Shown here in pieces: positions 34,101 to 46,200 of a stretch of DNA of 64,000 nucleotides. Source of the stretch: Rhinopomastus cyanomelas. Its lineage: Eukaryota > Chordata > Aves > Bucerotiformes > Rhinopomastidae. How positions within the stretch are numbered: the stretch's first letter is position 1; each line of letters begins with the position of its first letter. A program made the translations under genes and the position numbers. Under the pieces are notes generated by a model that was given only the letters and a program-made list of their open reading frames with translations, was not told the origin of the DNA and did not search any database. The DNA lies in assembly GCA_013400115.1 (NCBI GenBank), contig VXBP01004465.1, positions 62,001 through 126,000 on the forward strand, in the 5' to 3' direction.

Positions 34101-37100
34101 TTCGTGAACCACCACTGGGACCCGCTGCAGCTCGGGAAGGTGAAAACAGCCCGGGGGCAGGCTGGGGGCACCGGTGCTGCTGCGGATGGTAGTCCTGGCC
34201 AGCTGACCCCAAAGCCCGGGGTCCCTGGGGCAGGGTGGCTGGCAGAGGGCTCCTGGGGTGGGTTGGCTGGTGATGGGTGATGCTGTGATGGGCTGGTGGG
34301 GCACAGCTGGGGCAGGCTGGATGGCCAGGAGGGATGTGCTGGCGGGTTGGCAGTGCCCTGGTGCCATCGAGCTTGGGCACCTCTGCTCAGGATGAGCAGC
34401 AACACCTTCTCTGTGCTGGGATTTCGTAGAACCCCAGGTTGGAAGCGACCTCCAAGCTCACCCAGTCCAACCAGCACCCCAACCACACCCTGCCCACTAA
34501 ACCCTGGCCCCCACGGCCACAGCTACTCAGTGTTTGCACCCCTCCAGGGATGGCAACTCCCCCCCTCCCTGGGCAGCCTGTTCCAACCCCTGAGCACTCT
34601 GTCAGGGAAGAGGTGTCTCCTGATGCCCGGCCTGACCCTCCCCTGGCACCACTTGAGGCCGTTTCCTCTTGTCCTGTTTGGAAGAAGAGATGTCCCTTGG
34701 GTTGGGTGTCTGATGCCAGACCCAAGGACTTGGCTTGGCCACCCCTCCCTCCCTCCCTGACCTGAGCAGGAGCCCAACCTGGAGCTGCAGTTCCCCCCTC
34801 TGTTTGGTTTTTGCATAACCCTGAGCTGCCATCTCCCCCGTCTCTGCCCATCTCCCCTGACTCTGCCCATCTCCCCCGACTCTGCCCATCTCCCTTCACT
34901 CTACCCATCTCCCTTCATTCTGCCCATCTCCCTTCACTCTGCCCATCTCCCCCGTCTCTGCCCATCTCCCCCGTCTCTGCCCATCTCCCCTGACTCTGCC
35001 CATCTCCCTTCACTCTGCCCATCTCCCCCGTCTCTGCCCATCTCCCCCGTCTCTGCCCATCCCCCCCCACTCTACCCCACCCCCCCGNTCCCCCGTCTCT
35101 GCCCATCTCCCCCGACTCTGCCCATCTCCCTTCACTCTGCCCATCTCCCCCGACTCTGCCCATCTCCCCCAACTCTGCCCATCTCCCTCGAATCTGCCCA
35201 TCTCCCCCAACTCTGCCCATCTCCCTCGAATCTGCCCATCTCTCCTCACTCTGCCATCTCTCTGCAGCTGACAGGGACCCCAGTCTCTGAGCGCGGCCCC
35301 CACCTTCTCAATGCCCTCAACAGCTACAAGAGCAGGTGAGCCTCAGGGCCAGGGCCGGGGTGGTGCAGGGAGCTCCGTGCCCCTCGCCCACCTCCCCTCT
35401 GCCATCCAGGTTCCTGTGCGGGAAAGAGATCAAGAAGAAGAAGTGCATCTTCCGCCTGCGCATCCGCGTCCCCCCGAACCCCCCCAGCAAGGCGCTGCCT
35501 GAGAAGGGCCCTCCCGGGGCGGACGAGGTGAAGAAGAGGGGGAAGAGCCGTCCGGAGGGGTGAGTGGGCAGCGCCCCGCGCCCTGGTGCCCGTGCTCCCT
35601 GCAGCTGCCCGGAGCATCCCCCCGCTCTTGCCTTGCAGCCTGCAGCTGCAGCAGCAGAGGCGCCGGGCGGCCAGGAGCAAGAGGGCCAAGTTCCTGCTGG
35701 AGGATGCGATTCCCAGCGTGAGTCCTGCGCCCACCCTCTGCCCCACCAGCCTGGGGGCTCCCCGTGAGGTTTCCCCTCTCCTTCAGGCTGGGGATGCCCC
35801 CACTCTGCCCCTCAGGGTGGGGGGGCCGAGAGCAGGGGGGCAGCAGTGCCTGGGCAGAGCGGTGGCCGCGGCGGGGCTGGAATGAGCCCATTTGTTTCTG
35901 TGGCACAGAGTGACTTCACCTCGGCCTGGAGCACCAACCACCACCTGGCCAGCATCTTCGACTTCACGCTGGACGAGATCCAGAGCCTGAAAAGGTCGGA
36001 GGGCGGCGGGGGCTGAGGGGCTGGGGGTTCAAACAGCCACCTGTGGGGTGGTGGTGGGGGCCAACGCTCTGTACCGCTCCCCAGTGCCAGCTCGGGCCAG
36101 ACCTTCCTCTCGGATCTGGACTCCACCGATGCCGCCAGCACCTCGGGCTCGGCCACCACGAGCCTCTCCTACGAGTCCAGGTGAGGGCTGTGGCCCCCGC
36201 TGCAGCTCCCCCAGGTCCTGGCTCAGGGGAGCCTTTCTGGAAGGGGTTGGTGGTCCCAGACTGGGTTTGTGGGGTCAGGTGCTGGAGCTGGGGGCAGAGA
36301 AGCACAACTGGGCTGGTTCGGGGTCTGGAGAGCAGGGCTGATGGGGAGAGGCTGAGGGAGCTGGGGCTGCTCAGCCTGGAGGAGAGGAGCCTGAGGGGAG
36401 ACCCTGCTGCTCTCTACAGCTCCCTGCAGGGAGGTTGGAGCTGACCTCTTCTCCCTAGGGACTTCGATAGGAGCAGAGGAAATGGGGTCAGGCTGTGCCG
36501 GGGGCGAGGTGGGGGGGTAAGGTCGGATCTGAGGAGAAACTTCTTCCCAGAAGGAGCAGGGAGCCCTTGGAACAGGCTGCCCAGGGACGGGGCAGCCAGG
36601 GGGTCTGAGGAGCTGGGGCAGGGGTTGGGGTTTGTAGGGCGGGTGTCTGGACTGGATGACCTTGGAGGTCTTTTTCCAGCCTGGACGACTGTGCGATCCC
36701 AAATCCGGGCTCATAGGGTGGTGGGCACAGCCAGCGTGGTCTGGGGGCCGCCCTTGAGTGCCGCCCTCACCCCTCCCCGGTGCCCTCCGTCGCAGCTGGA
36801 GGACCGTGGGCAGCCGCAAGCGCAAACTGGCGGCGCCAGCCTACAGCTCCGCGGGGGCCAGGAGGAGAGGAGCGGGGGGCGACGCAGCGGGGCGCCAGGC
36901 CGGGGGCACCTCGGAGAGCAGCGGGGTGACCTGCAGCGTCCCCGAGCGCCCGGACGACGGCATCGACAGCCACACGTTCGAGAGCATCAGCGAGGACGAC
37001 TCGTCGCTCTCCCACCTCAAGTCGTCCATCAGCAGCTACTTCGGGGCGGCCGGCAGGCTGGTCTGCGGCGAGAAGTACCAGGTGCTGGCCCGGCGGGTGA

Positions 37101-37156
37101 CGCTGGAGGGGAAGGTCCAGTACCTGGTGGAGTGGGAAGGCACAACCCCGTACTGA
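31149..37156 (+). CDS. PHF19: PHF19, PHD finger protein 19 (Polycomb-like 3), 14 coding exons
   Basis: Nuclear PRC2 accessory factor that reads H3K36 methylation through its Tudor domain and helps recruit EZH2. Exons: 31149-31340, 31598-31679, 32311-32406, 32496-32596, 32680-32828, 33132-33227, 33402-33470, 34019-34139, 35268-35335, 35410-35559, 35639-35717, 35909-35994, 36085-36180, 36796-37156. Phases agree, giving 581 aa (human 580). Tudor about 42-92, with W52, Y58, F76 and D78 where the aromatic cage is expected; PHD1 C101-C150; PHD2 from C198 to about 252; extended winged-helix-like region about 265-370; MTF2-like C-terminal domain ending YLVEWEGTTPY. The first residues diverge from human, as does the segment around exon 11. 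Introns contain CR1 copies and a 19-bp minisatellite. The start ATG lies in a good cccATGg context. Confidence 0.97.
31775..32250 (+). mobile_element. CR1 LINE, older class, in PHF19 intron
   Basis: From gagaccctgcctggagtcctg through ORF2 C-terminal blocks to ggggttggcactgggcgacc. It ends about 60 bp before the exon at 32311. Confidence 0.82.
34421..34690 (-). mobile_element. CR1 LINE 3' fragment, older class, in PHF19 intron
   Basis: tttcgtagaaccccaggttggaagcgacc through ctgggcagcctgttccaacccc to ttcctcttgtcc. Confidence 0.82.
34829..35266 (+). repeat. 19-bp pyrimidine-rich minisatellite abutting a PHF19 3' splice site
   Basis: About 22 copies of a 19-bp unit (tctgcccatctcccccgac and variants). 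It includes one ambiguous base (n at 35088) within a disturbed C-rich stretch, probably an assembly uncertainty. The last units run directly into tctctgcag, the acceptor of the exon at 35268. The repeat therefore supplies the polypyrimidine tract. Confidence 0.92.
36325..36695 (+). mobile_element. CR1 LINE, older class, in the last PHF19 intron
   Basis: gagcagggctgatggggagaggctgaggg through ORF2 C-terminal remnant to actggatgaccttggaggtc; it ends about 100 bp before the last exon. Confidence 0.85.
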
Positions 37157-38619
37157 GCCCCGCGGCACCCCCAGCCTCTCCCGGAGGAGCCTGGGGTGAT
37201 GCAGAGGAGGGCTGGGACCTCTCCACACCGGGGGGTCCGGCCACTGGGAGCCGCCGTGACGGAGGCAGCGCTCGAGCCGGTGCCGGGGCTGAAACCTGCG
37301 GCATCGCTTCTGCTTGTTGTTTTGCTGGTCACCTCGGTGGAACAAGTGGCCCAGCTCTGCCTCCCTCAGGAGCCTTTGGCTGAGCCTGAGGCTCCACCCC
37401 AGGGGTGCTGAGAGCAGCCTGGACTTTCCAGTGGGGTCCTGCCAGCACGGCTGGGCACCCCCTGGAGAAGCCCCTTCCGTGGGGCACCCCACAGCCTGCC
37501 CGTCGCCGAGCCAGTGCCCACCCTGACCTCCTGCCCCATCAAGCCTTGTGGAGCGGACTCGAGGGGGTCCAGCTGCGGAAGCCTCAGCCCGTCCCTGTGC
37601 CTGCAGGAACCGGGGGGGGGGGAACCTCTGCCTCGCTGGGATTTTGCCTCCTCATCCTAAATCCATTGGCTAGGGGGATGCGGTTTGTTTATCGTGAGGA
37701 GGGGAAAAGCCCCCATAACCAGCCCATGGGGGTCAGTCCCATGTCCTGGACTCTCTGGTGACCGCCCAGCTCCACTCCCCTGGACTGACAATCCTGCTCT
37801 TGGAAGAGATCGACCCAAAGCTTCACCTTTGCCTTAAACCCACAGCCTGCTGGGGTCAGACCCCGCAGCCTTTGCTCCCCTGGGGGAGTCTTCCCCCTCC
37901 TTGTGCCAAACGAGCAGAGAAACCAAAAAGAAAACAGGCTGGAGAGGACAGGGGGGTGTCACAGGGAAGGGTTGGAGTGGGGTTCATCCCCGTAGCCTCG
38001 AGGTGCTGCGCGAGCACAGGGGGTCGGTGTGTCCGTGGCAGAAGGAGCAGCCCCTTCTGTCCCTCCAGCAATACTGGGCTCAGCAGCAGAGCAGGGGGTT
38101 GTTTCTAAGAGGGTTTCTAATTCCTTCAGCTGAATTTGTTCGATTTATTTTCTAAGAGACAGAGATCTATCTACGTTCTTAACGGTGTCCTCCTCGTCTC
38201 TGCCCCGTCACGGCTGTGCCAGAGGGATGGAGGGTGGGTGATGCTGTGGGTTAGAGGGTGTGTGTGGTCCTGCTCTGGATCTGTCAGCCACAGGTTGTTT
38301 GATTCAAGTGTGACTCAAGAAATTGCCGGGGAGGGGTGATGATGCCCAGCGCAGGGCCATGGTGCAGAGCAGCAGCTCCCCCAGGATGTGTCTGTGTGGT
38401 TTGGGCCAGGCTGAGCTGCTTCAGGGCCCAAACCAGGAGCCCAAATGTTTGTGTCGGCAGCTAAAAACATTTTAACCCCTTTCTGAGGCATCAGCCAGGG
38501 GTTGTTGGGTGGAGAAGCCACTGACTGCTTGTGTGGGAGAGGAGGCTCCATCCAGCTCCAGCCGTGAGATGGTTTGAGCTGAGTGGGGTCTGATGTGCCT
38601 TAGGGTGAGGGGTCTGGCC

Positions 38620-38760
38620 CCCTCAGGGTCTGCAGCCTGGAACCTTGTAGGGTCTGGCTCCCTCAGGGTCTGCAGCCTGGAACCTTTAGGATCTTCAGCC
38701 TGAAACCCTCAGGGTCTGCAGCCTGAAACCCTCAGGGTCTGCAGCTTGGCACCTTCAGTG
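38620..38760 (+). repeat. short tandem repeat of about 24-26 bp
   Basis: Several copies of ctcagggtctgcagcctgaaac with variants. Confidence 0.8.
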
Positions 38761-38987
38761 TCTTGCCAGGACCCTCATCCCTGACAAGGAGCGGAGCAGC
38801 TCCTGCTGCCAGCTGGGTCACTCCCTGTCCTGCCTTGGTTTTGTCACCAAAGCATCACCCAGGGCATTTCCCTCTTCCCCAGTGCCTGTGGAGCCCTTGG
38901 CAGCGTCTGAGCTGCTGCCAGGGCTGAGCAGGGTTATTCCCACGGGCAGTGCCATGGGATCACCTCTCCCTCTCTGTTCCCTCTCCT

Positions 38988-39016
38988 CCCCCTCTTCCTC
39001 CTCCTCCTCCTCCCGC
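38988..39016 (+). repeat. (TCC)n microsatellite
   Basis: Interrupted tcctcctcc tract. Confidence 0.75.
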
Positions 39017-39646
39017 AGAGAACCGAGTGTGGAGCCTTCAAACCTGATCTTGTTGCATTTGCTGGAGCAGATCCTGCACCTTCAACAGATTAACAGATCC
39101 AGGTTGCTCCTTGTAACAACCCAGCCCTCGTTACTGCCAGGTTGTAATTAATTTGTCTGATGCACAACTAAAATTCCCCCCTTTTTTTTTAAGAAACATC
39201 ACTGATTCTTTGTAGTTTCAGGGTTACAGGGCACTGGGGGTCGGGGTTTGCTCCCAGGGTGATGCTGGATGCAGCTGGCCCAGCGTAGCCCTGATGGGGT
39301 TGATGAAGCACAGAGCTGCCCTGGGGGTGCTGGTGCTTCCTGTGCTGCCGGTCCAAGTGCCCAGCTGGTCCCTGTGGATTTAGCCCTGAAAACTTCCCGG
39401 CTCTCAGGCTCAGACCCTTTTTGCTCTTGTCTTCCTGCACTATGAACCTTCCCCACGCTCTGGTAGCTGGAGGGGCCACACGAGCTCAGAGACACAGCTC
39501 CCAGTGCCAGCAAGATGCTCTGGACTGCTTCTCCTTGATCCTGAGAGGAGCAGATGGGAGCCAGGGAGGCATCAGGCTGCAGACCCACAGCAGACCCTTC
39601 CTCCTGCCCACCACATGTGAGGCAGCCCCGGTAGGAACCGCTCCTC

Positions 39647-39652
39647 TTTATT
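39647..39652 (-). terminator. CUTA: candidate CUTA polyadenylation signal
   Basis: TTTATT on the plus strand is AATAAA on the minus strand, about 600 nt past the CUTA stop codon. Confidence 0.4.
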
Positions 39653-40252
39653 CCCTTCCCATCACTCGAGAGCCCAGTGTGGCTCTGGCTTGCCCCACTA
39701 AGCCATTCGGGGTGGGTGAGGGATGCAGNGGGGGCTGCTGGCGGCGGCGGCTCCTTGGGTTTTGCTGTTTCCTCGGGTTCCGTGAGGCCCAGCCCAGCAC
39801 GTCGTGGCGTGACAGCGGGAGAAGGCGAGCGCCGGCGCCCCGTGGGGTGCCCGGCCACATCCTGCCGCCTGCGGGCTGGGGGAGCAGCAGGAGAGCAGGG
39901 CAGGATGCTGCGACAGCCGCTGCGGGGAGCAAGGGGCCAGGCAGGGGTTCAGGCTCTGCAGGGGCTGCCAGGCTGCTGCTGACAGACCCCAGATGTGCAG
40001 CCCCACTGGGCGTCTTCACCCAGGATGCTGCGGCGGCAGCAGCAGCCCCCGGTGCACGAAGCCCTGTCCTGCTCCCTGGAGCTCAGGGAGGAGGGATGGT
40101 GGGGCAGCTGATGAAGGATGCTCTGGGCGCAGACCAAACCCCAGTCCCCGAACCCGTGAGGACCCGAACTGCCTCCTCCGCACGGAGAGACCGGCGGGGC
40201 TCGGCACCTCCCATCCAGTCTCCCCGCCAAGTCCAGGTGCTTCCTGCACTCC

Positions 40253-43200
40253 TCAGTCCCGTGGGACGTTCTCCTCGATCCATCTGAGGTAGAGGGGGTT
40301 CCCTTGGTCGATGGGCAGGCTGATGATCTCGGGGATTTCGAAGGGGTGGATGGATCTGAAGAGGAAACAGGCGTTGAGAGGGGAGCGGTGTCGGCGCTGG
40401 CAGGAGCAGGAGGCTGAGCTCCACGCTCCCGGCCCTGCCCCGCTCTCTCCCCTCACTTCAAAGCCCCCCACATCCCTTCCTTCGCCATGTGAGGAGCTCG
40501 CCTGGAGTTTGGGGGTTACCACAGGCAGCGGGCGACTGGCCCCGAGCGCTTGGCAACGGCAGGAAATCCTGCCAGGAGGCAGCCAGGGGTGAGGAGGAGG
40601 AGCCCTTCTTGTCCCCAGGATGCTGGAGCTGGCTGAAGCCCCACAGCTGATGTTCCCACCAAACTCATGCAGCGTCTGGGTGCTTCTGGCTTACGAGGTC
40701 CAGCAGGAGCAGTTAAACCCGGCTCTCAGGTGGAGCCTGGCTCCCAAAGGCTGAGCAGCAGACCCTGGAGAGGTGCTTCGGCAGAGCCGGAGCCTCACCT
40801 GACGTAGTCGGACAGTTCCCCTATCTTGGATGTCCGTGTTGTCACCAACTGCAGAGAGAAGAGACCGAGCAGAGCAACAAGCAGGGGAGGAGGGAAGGGG
40901 ATGGGACAGCCCCGCCTGTGCAGCTCCACCGCACCCACCAGCCAGCCGGCAGCACTGGGAGCCCCTCCCGGGCTCTGCGGTGGGGATTTGCCACTTACCA
41001 GCAGTATTTCAGTGGATTCTTCCAGCTCCCCCTTCCAGAAGTACCTGGATTCAGAGGAAAGAAGCATCAGTGGGCACAGCCCTGGCTGCCTGGTGGTTCC
41101 CCTGGCTGGGGCAGGGGGTGATTTCCCTCTGTGTGGGGCTTTTTCTGTGCAAAGTGGATCTCAAGAAGAGGTTCCAGCCCCCAGAGTTTGCTGCTCACCC
41201 CAGATTTCCAGCCCACAGGCGGCTCCAGCCTTGAGGAAGCTGCCTGGGGGATGGCAGGGCACTGGGGTGGCTGTGGGGGGCTTGGGGTGCTGGCCCTGCC
41301 CCTGGCAGTGGCTGGGGGATGATGCCTGCAGGGAGGCTGAGGGGATTCACTTGTTGGGAGTCAGATTTGAGCTTTCAAGACATCAGTGTTGGTGGAAGGT
41401 GGCTGCAGCTTCATCCCATGTGAGGAGCCATCCAAAGTGTCTCCTGAGCAGGGCAACGCAGGAGAAGGCAGCTGGAGCAGGAGCTCGGACGTGAGTGACC
41501 CAGCTTTGGCCACCACAGCTCGCAGGGAACGAACCAGAAGGGTAAGAGGGATGTTACTGGGTTTGCTCCCAGTGGGACGGTGGACGATCCTGAGGGGTGC
41601 ATGGAACCCCTCTTGGAGAGGCTGTGATGTGGGGACCCGCTTCCCTCTTCCAGTGGGTCCAGCCCGGGGCTCCTATGAGCCAAGCCCAATGGTTCTGGGG
41701 CTTTGTGCTTTCACCCCTCTAACAAGGCCAGTCCCTGTGTGGGGATGGCTGAGGGTCCCTTGTCTGGCCCCTATCTGGCTTCTTTTTCAACCCTCTAAAT
41801 ACTGCTGTCATGTCCTCAGGACCACGAAACCCTCTGCTGCATCTCCCTGTAGCCAAGTGACCACGAAATGCCTGGTCCCCTTTACAGGCTCCGAGCCCTT
41901 TGCAGGGTGAGGGTCACCTCTACCACCTGCAGCTACAGCCCAGCAGCTCTCTGGGACCTGCCTCCTCTTCCCTGGGCCCGTGGTGGGGTCCCGCTCCTCC
42001 TTCCCACCCAGCTTTGCCTCCTCCACTTACAAGGCCGAGCTCCTGGGCAGGATGTTCACACAGGCAGCCAGCTTCTTATCCATGATGGCCCTTGGGGGAG
42101 ACAGGACGAGTGGTTAGTGCGTGTCCCCGGCTCACTGCGGGTCAGCGCTCGCTGCCAGTCACCGGGACATCGCCTTGTGCTGCCCTTGAGCTGTGACCTT
42201 TGGAGACATGGGACCAGGGGACCTGGGAGAGCAGAGGCAAAGGTGACCTCCAGCCAGAGCTCAGGTCCTCCTGGCTGGGGCTCTGTGGCCCTTCCCACCA
42301 GTTTGCTGGGTGCTCTCCTGCCTGGAGAAGCCCTGTGCTCATCTCACCATCTAGGGGACCCTGCTGTGGCAGGGGGGCAGGACTGGCTGATCTTCCCAGG
42401 TCCCTTCCAACCCCTGATGTTCTGTGACCCAGTGACTCCCTGTGTCAAACGGTGCCTCTTCCCCGCGCAGCAGCCTACCCGTAGCTCTCACTAAACCACC
42501 AGCACCAGGGTTTTCCTGCCTCCAAACGGCCTCAGAATCTGAAGCCCAAACAAATTTCTTCCCCGCAGCTGCCCCGCTCCGGCCACGGGCTGCTTGTGGC
42601 TGCAGAGCTGCCTGGGTTGGCCAGCAGAAGGGTTGTTTGAGCGGCTGAGGGCTCTTGAAGCACCCTGGGGGTGGGTTTTGTGACCACGGAGGTGCCAGCC
42701 TCGTCCCTCTTTGCAGGCAGCTCTGTCGAAGGGCTGTCCTGGCCATCCCCCTTCTCCTTGGCACTGGCCTCCCCCTGTGCAGACGTTTAACTGCTGGTTG
42801 ACCTCGAGCGGCAGAGGAGACAGGAGTCAGTGGCTGTTGGCAGGCTCGACCTGCAGGCACCAGCTCAGAATACTCTCCCTGGTAAAGGATTTTCACTCCA
42901 GGGAATCAAACCCCCTCCCAGTCACCTGCTGCTCCAGTCCTCAACTCTCCTCAGACTGCCTTTGGCTCAGAGCAGGGTGAAGCTGCCTCATCCCTGCATC
43001 CCAGGGGAGGCTGAAAAGCTCTCAGAAGGATGAGGTGATGAGCTGCACGGATGCAGCAGGTCTGGCTGTGGCTCGTGAGAGGTGAGAGGCAGGAGGAGGA
43101 CAAGCGGTGCCTCCCTGTGACCCTAAGACGTCCCAGACAAGGAGCCAACGCGCAGCAGCGTCACTCCTCGCCACGTGGCCTCCAACCCGTGGGCAAAGCC

Positions 43201-46200
43201 AGGCTCTTGTGTGATTGTGCAGCAGCTCAATCTGCTCTTCCTCACGATGCCCCCAGTCTGTTTGCAGCCAAGAGCACACGGCAGAGGAGCCCTGGGGGGG
43301 GCTGCACCAGCTCTCACACAGCAGCCCTTCCCCACGGTTCTACCTGTGGCAGGGAGCTGGAACTGGATCGTCTTGAAGGTCCCTTCCAGCATCAACCATC
43401 TATGACCCCACGATCTCAGAATAGAACCACAGACCCATCTAGGTGGGAAAAGACCTCCAAGATCATCGAGGCCAGTTTCCCACTCTACAAGCCCCAACCA
43501 CCACCCCAGCTCCTCCAACACCCTGGCTGCTCGGTTGCTGAACCCCTCCAGGGATGGTGCCTGCTCCAAGTGCCCAGGATGGTGCCTGGCAACTGGGCAG
43601 CCTGTTCCAAGACCTGCCCAGACTTTCTGGGAAGAAGCCTTTCCTCAGGTCCAAGCTGACCCTCCCCTGGCACAGCCTGACCCCGTTTCCTCTGCTCCTG
43701 TTGCCAGTCGCCAGGGAGAAGAGGTCAGCTCTGACCTCCCTTCAGGCAGCTGCAGAGAGCAGTGAGGTCTCCCCTCAGGCTCCTTTTCTTCCATCTCCCT
43801 CTGAAGAGGCTCCGGGTTGCTTCTCTCACCACGTGCAGCCCCTCGGAGGCATCTGGAGCATCTTGAGCTCATCTGCAGCCTCCCCTCTGCCACAGCGGGA
43901 GCGGAGACACCCCTGCGGCGCCTGTCGGGTCAGACACATGGCGCAGACCCTCAGGGCTTCGCCGCCCACGACTTGAGGCAGATGGACTCTTCATCAGCAG
44001 AAAAGCAGATGGCAGGTGGAAATCTAGGGCAGAGCCAGAGGCTTCCAGGCTGCTCAGGGGTTTGGTCAGTCCCGTGGAGCTGTAGCAGCCACCTCATCCA
44101 GCCTGGAGGAGCCAACCTAGACCCATGAAGCGGCCACACCAGGGCACTAAGGACCACAGCCAGGCTGCCCTTCAACACCTCCAGGGATGGGGACTCCCCC
44201 ACTGCCCTGGGCAGTCCAGTCCAGGCTCTAATCTCCCTTTCCATGAGGAAGGGCTTCCTAACATCCATCCTAAACCTCTCCTAGCAGCTTCAGCCTCTCG
44301 GTTGCCTGGGAGAAGAGCCTGACCCCACCTGACTACAACCTCCCATCAGGGAGCTGGTAAGAGGGAAAAGGTCCCCCTGAGTCTCCTCTTCTCCAGGCTG
44401 AACCCCCCCGCTCCCTCAGCCTCTCCTCATCAACCTCTCCCTCCAGTCCCTTCCCCAGCCTCGTTGCTCCTCTGGACCCGCTCCAGTCCCTCTTTCTTGA
44501 GGTGAGGGGCCCAGCCCTGCCCCCAGGACTCGGGGTTGACCCTGTTTGAACCTATTAACACGGCCGCAGTGTTTGGGGTGACACAAGACCCCTTTCAGCT
44601 CCTGCACGACGGGCCGGGAACACCGGGCCAGGGATGGAGAGGTTCTGGCAGGCGGCAGGGAAACTTCGTGGTCCATCACAAACACTTCCCCAGCCGACAG
44701 GGCCTCAGCCCCGTGAACAAGCCACCCATTGAGTCAGGGGCTGGTGGACGAGCGAGAAAATCCTCAGCTGCAAAACATCAGGGGAAGGAGCTCTCAGACT
44801 TTAAAAGAGGATAAAAGACTGTGGCAGAGCAGATGGTGTGGGGCTGGGGCTGCATCCACCTGAGAAGAGGGAGGTGTAGGACTGTGGCTTTCAAACAGAG
44901 ACCTGCCAGCCCCTAAAACTGTCAGAGGGCTGGGGAAGGCTGTTTCCAAGGGTGGGGAGTGATAGGATGAGGGGTGATGGCTTGGAGCTGGAAAAGGGCA
45001 GAGTGAGGCTGGACAGGAGGAGAAAGTCGTTGGATCTGAGGGTGGAGGATCCCTGGAACAGGCTGCCCAGAGAGGTAGTGGTGGCCACATCCCCGGAGCC
45101 ATTCGAGGTCAGGCTGGCTGGGGCTCTGGGCAACCTGGTCTGGTGAGTGATGGCCCCGCATAGTGCAGGGTGAGTTGGACTGGGTGCTCTCTGGAGGTCC
45201 CTTCCAACTCCATGATTCTAAACAGGGTCTTGCAAGCAAAAGGAGGTGGAATAAATGGAGAACTGGGCTGGTGTCAGGGTGGCACCCACTGCAGGGGCAA
45301 CAGCCAGCTTGTTTTCTGAAAGCAGAGCTCGTGGTCACTGATGCAGAGAGACAAGAGGAGCAGAGCGAAGCATCGAGGAGCACAGACCCTCTCAAGGGAC
45401 AAGGAAAAGCTCCCTCCCAACCAGCAGTGACAGGACAGGAGGAAACAGCCTCAAGCAGTGCCAGGGGACGGTTAGGTTGGACATCTCCACCGTGACAGAG
45501 TGCTCAGGGGCTGGAACAGGCTGCCCAGGATGGGGGGAGTCGCCGTCCCTAGAGGAGCTCAAAGAACAAGCAGATGGGATCCTAGGGAACAGGGTTTAGT
45601 GGGCAGAGCGGGGTTGGGGTGCTGGCTGGACTGGATGATCCTGTAGGTCTCTTCCAGCCGTCATGAGCCTGTGATTCCAGGATCCGTTCCACTTTTGGAG
45701 CAGTCAAGCAGCCAGGCGGGGGAAGCACCTCTGTACCTGGCAACGTCCCTGGCGATCTGCTCGTTGAGGCAGTTGACGAAGGCGATGGAGTGGGTCCCGG
45801 GGAGGGAGCTCCCGGTGACGGCGGAGTGCAGCTGCAGGGCCAGGCTCCTCAGCAGCGGGTACGCCAGCAGCGACAGGACCACCACCTCGGGTACAGACCA
45901 TACGAGCCAAGAGGTCAGGGCAAGCAGCTGTGCTTTGGAAAACCGGGAATTTACCTTGTCTGCCGTAAATCCCTCGGGGAATTCTGCAGCCTCCCCTTAG
46001 CCCTCTGCCCAGGGTGAGGAACGTCCACCCCTCCAGGAAACGGTGGGATTGAGACCCTCTGCGTCACCGGGGATGCGGGACGGAGGAGAGCAGGAGGTGG
46101 GAGCAGGGATCTGGCCATTGGGGCTGCAGCCTGGCGTGAGAGCAGGGTACTGGGAAGACTGGGGCTGTGCAGTGTGTGCTGGGACCTGGAGAGCTTCGTC

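Larger units (their letters stand above)
37157..40252. other. tail-to-tail region: PHF19 3' UTR and CUTA 3' UTR
   Basis: PHF19 (+) and the CUTA gene (-) converge here. I see no AATAAA on the plus strand that clearly ends PHF19. A 24-bp-type short tandem repeat lies at about 38620-38760, a (TCC)n tract at about 38990-39015, and one ambiguous base at 39729. ORFs in this stretch, including long ones at 39199-40287, show no family signature. Confidence 0.6.

Noticed and set aside
36625..37492. Long ORFs of 252 codons (+) and 241 codons (-)
   Set aside because: Alternative frames of the last PHF19 exon; the PHF19 frame is the conserved one.
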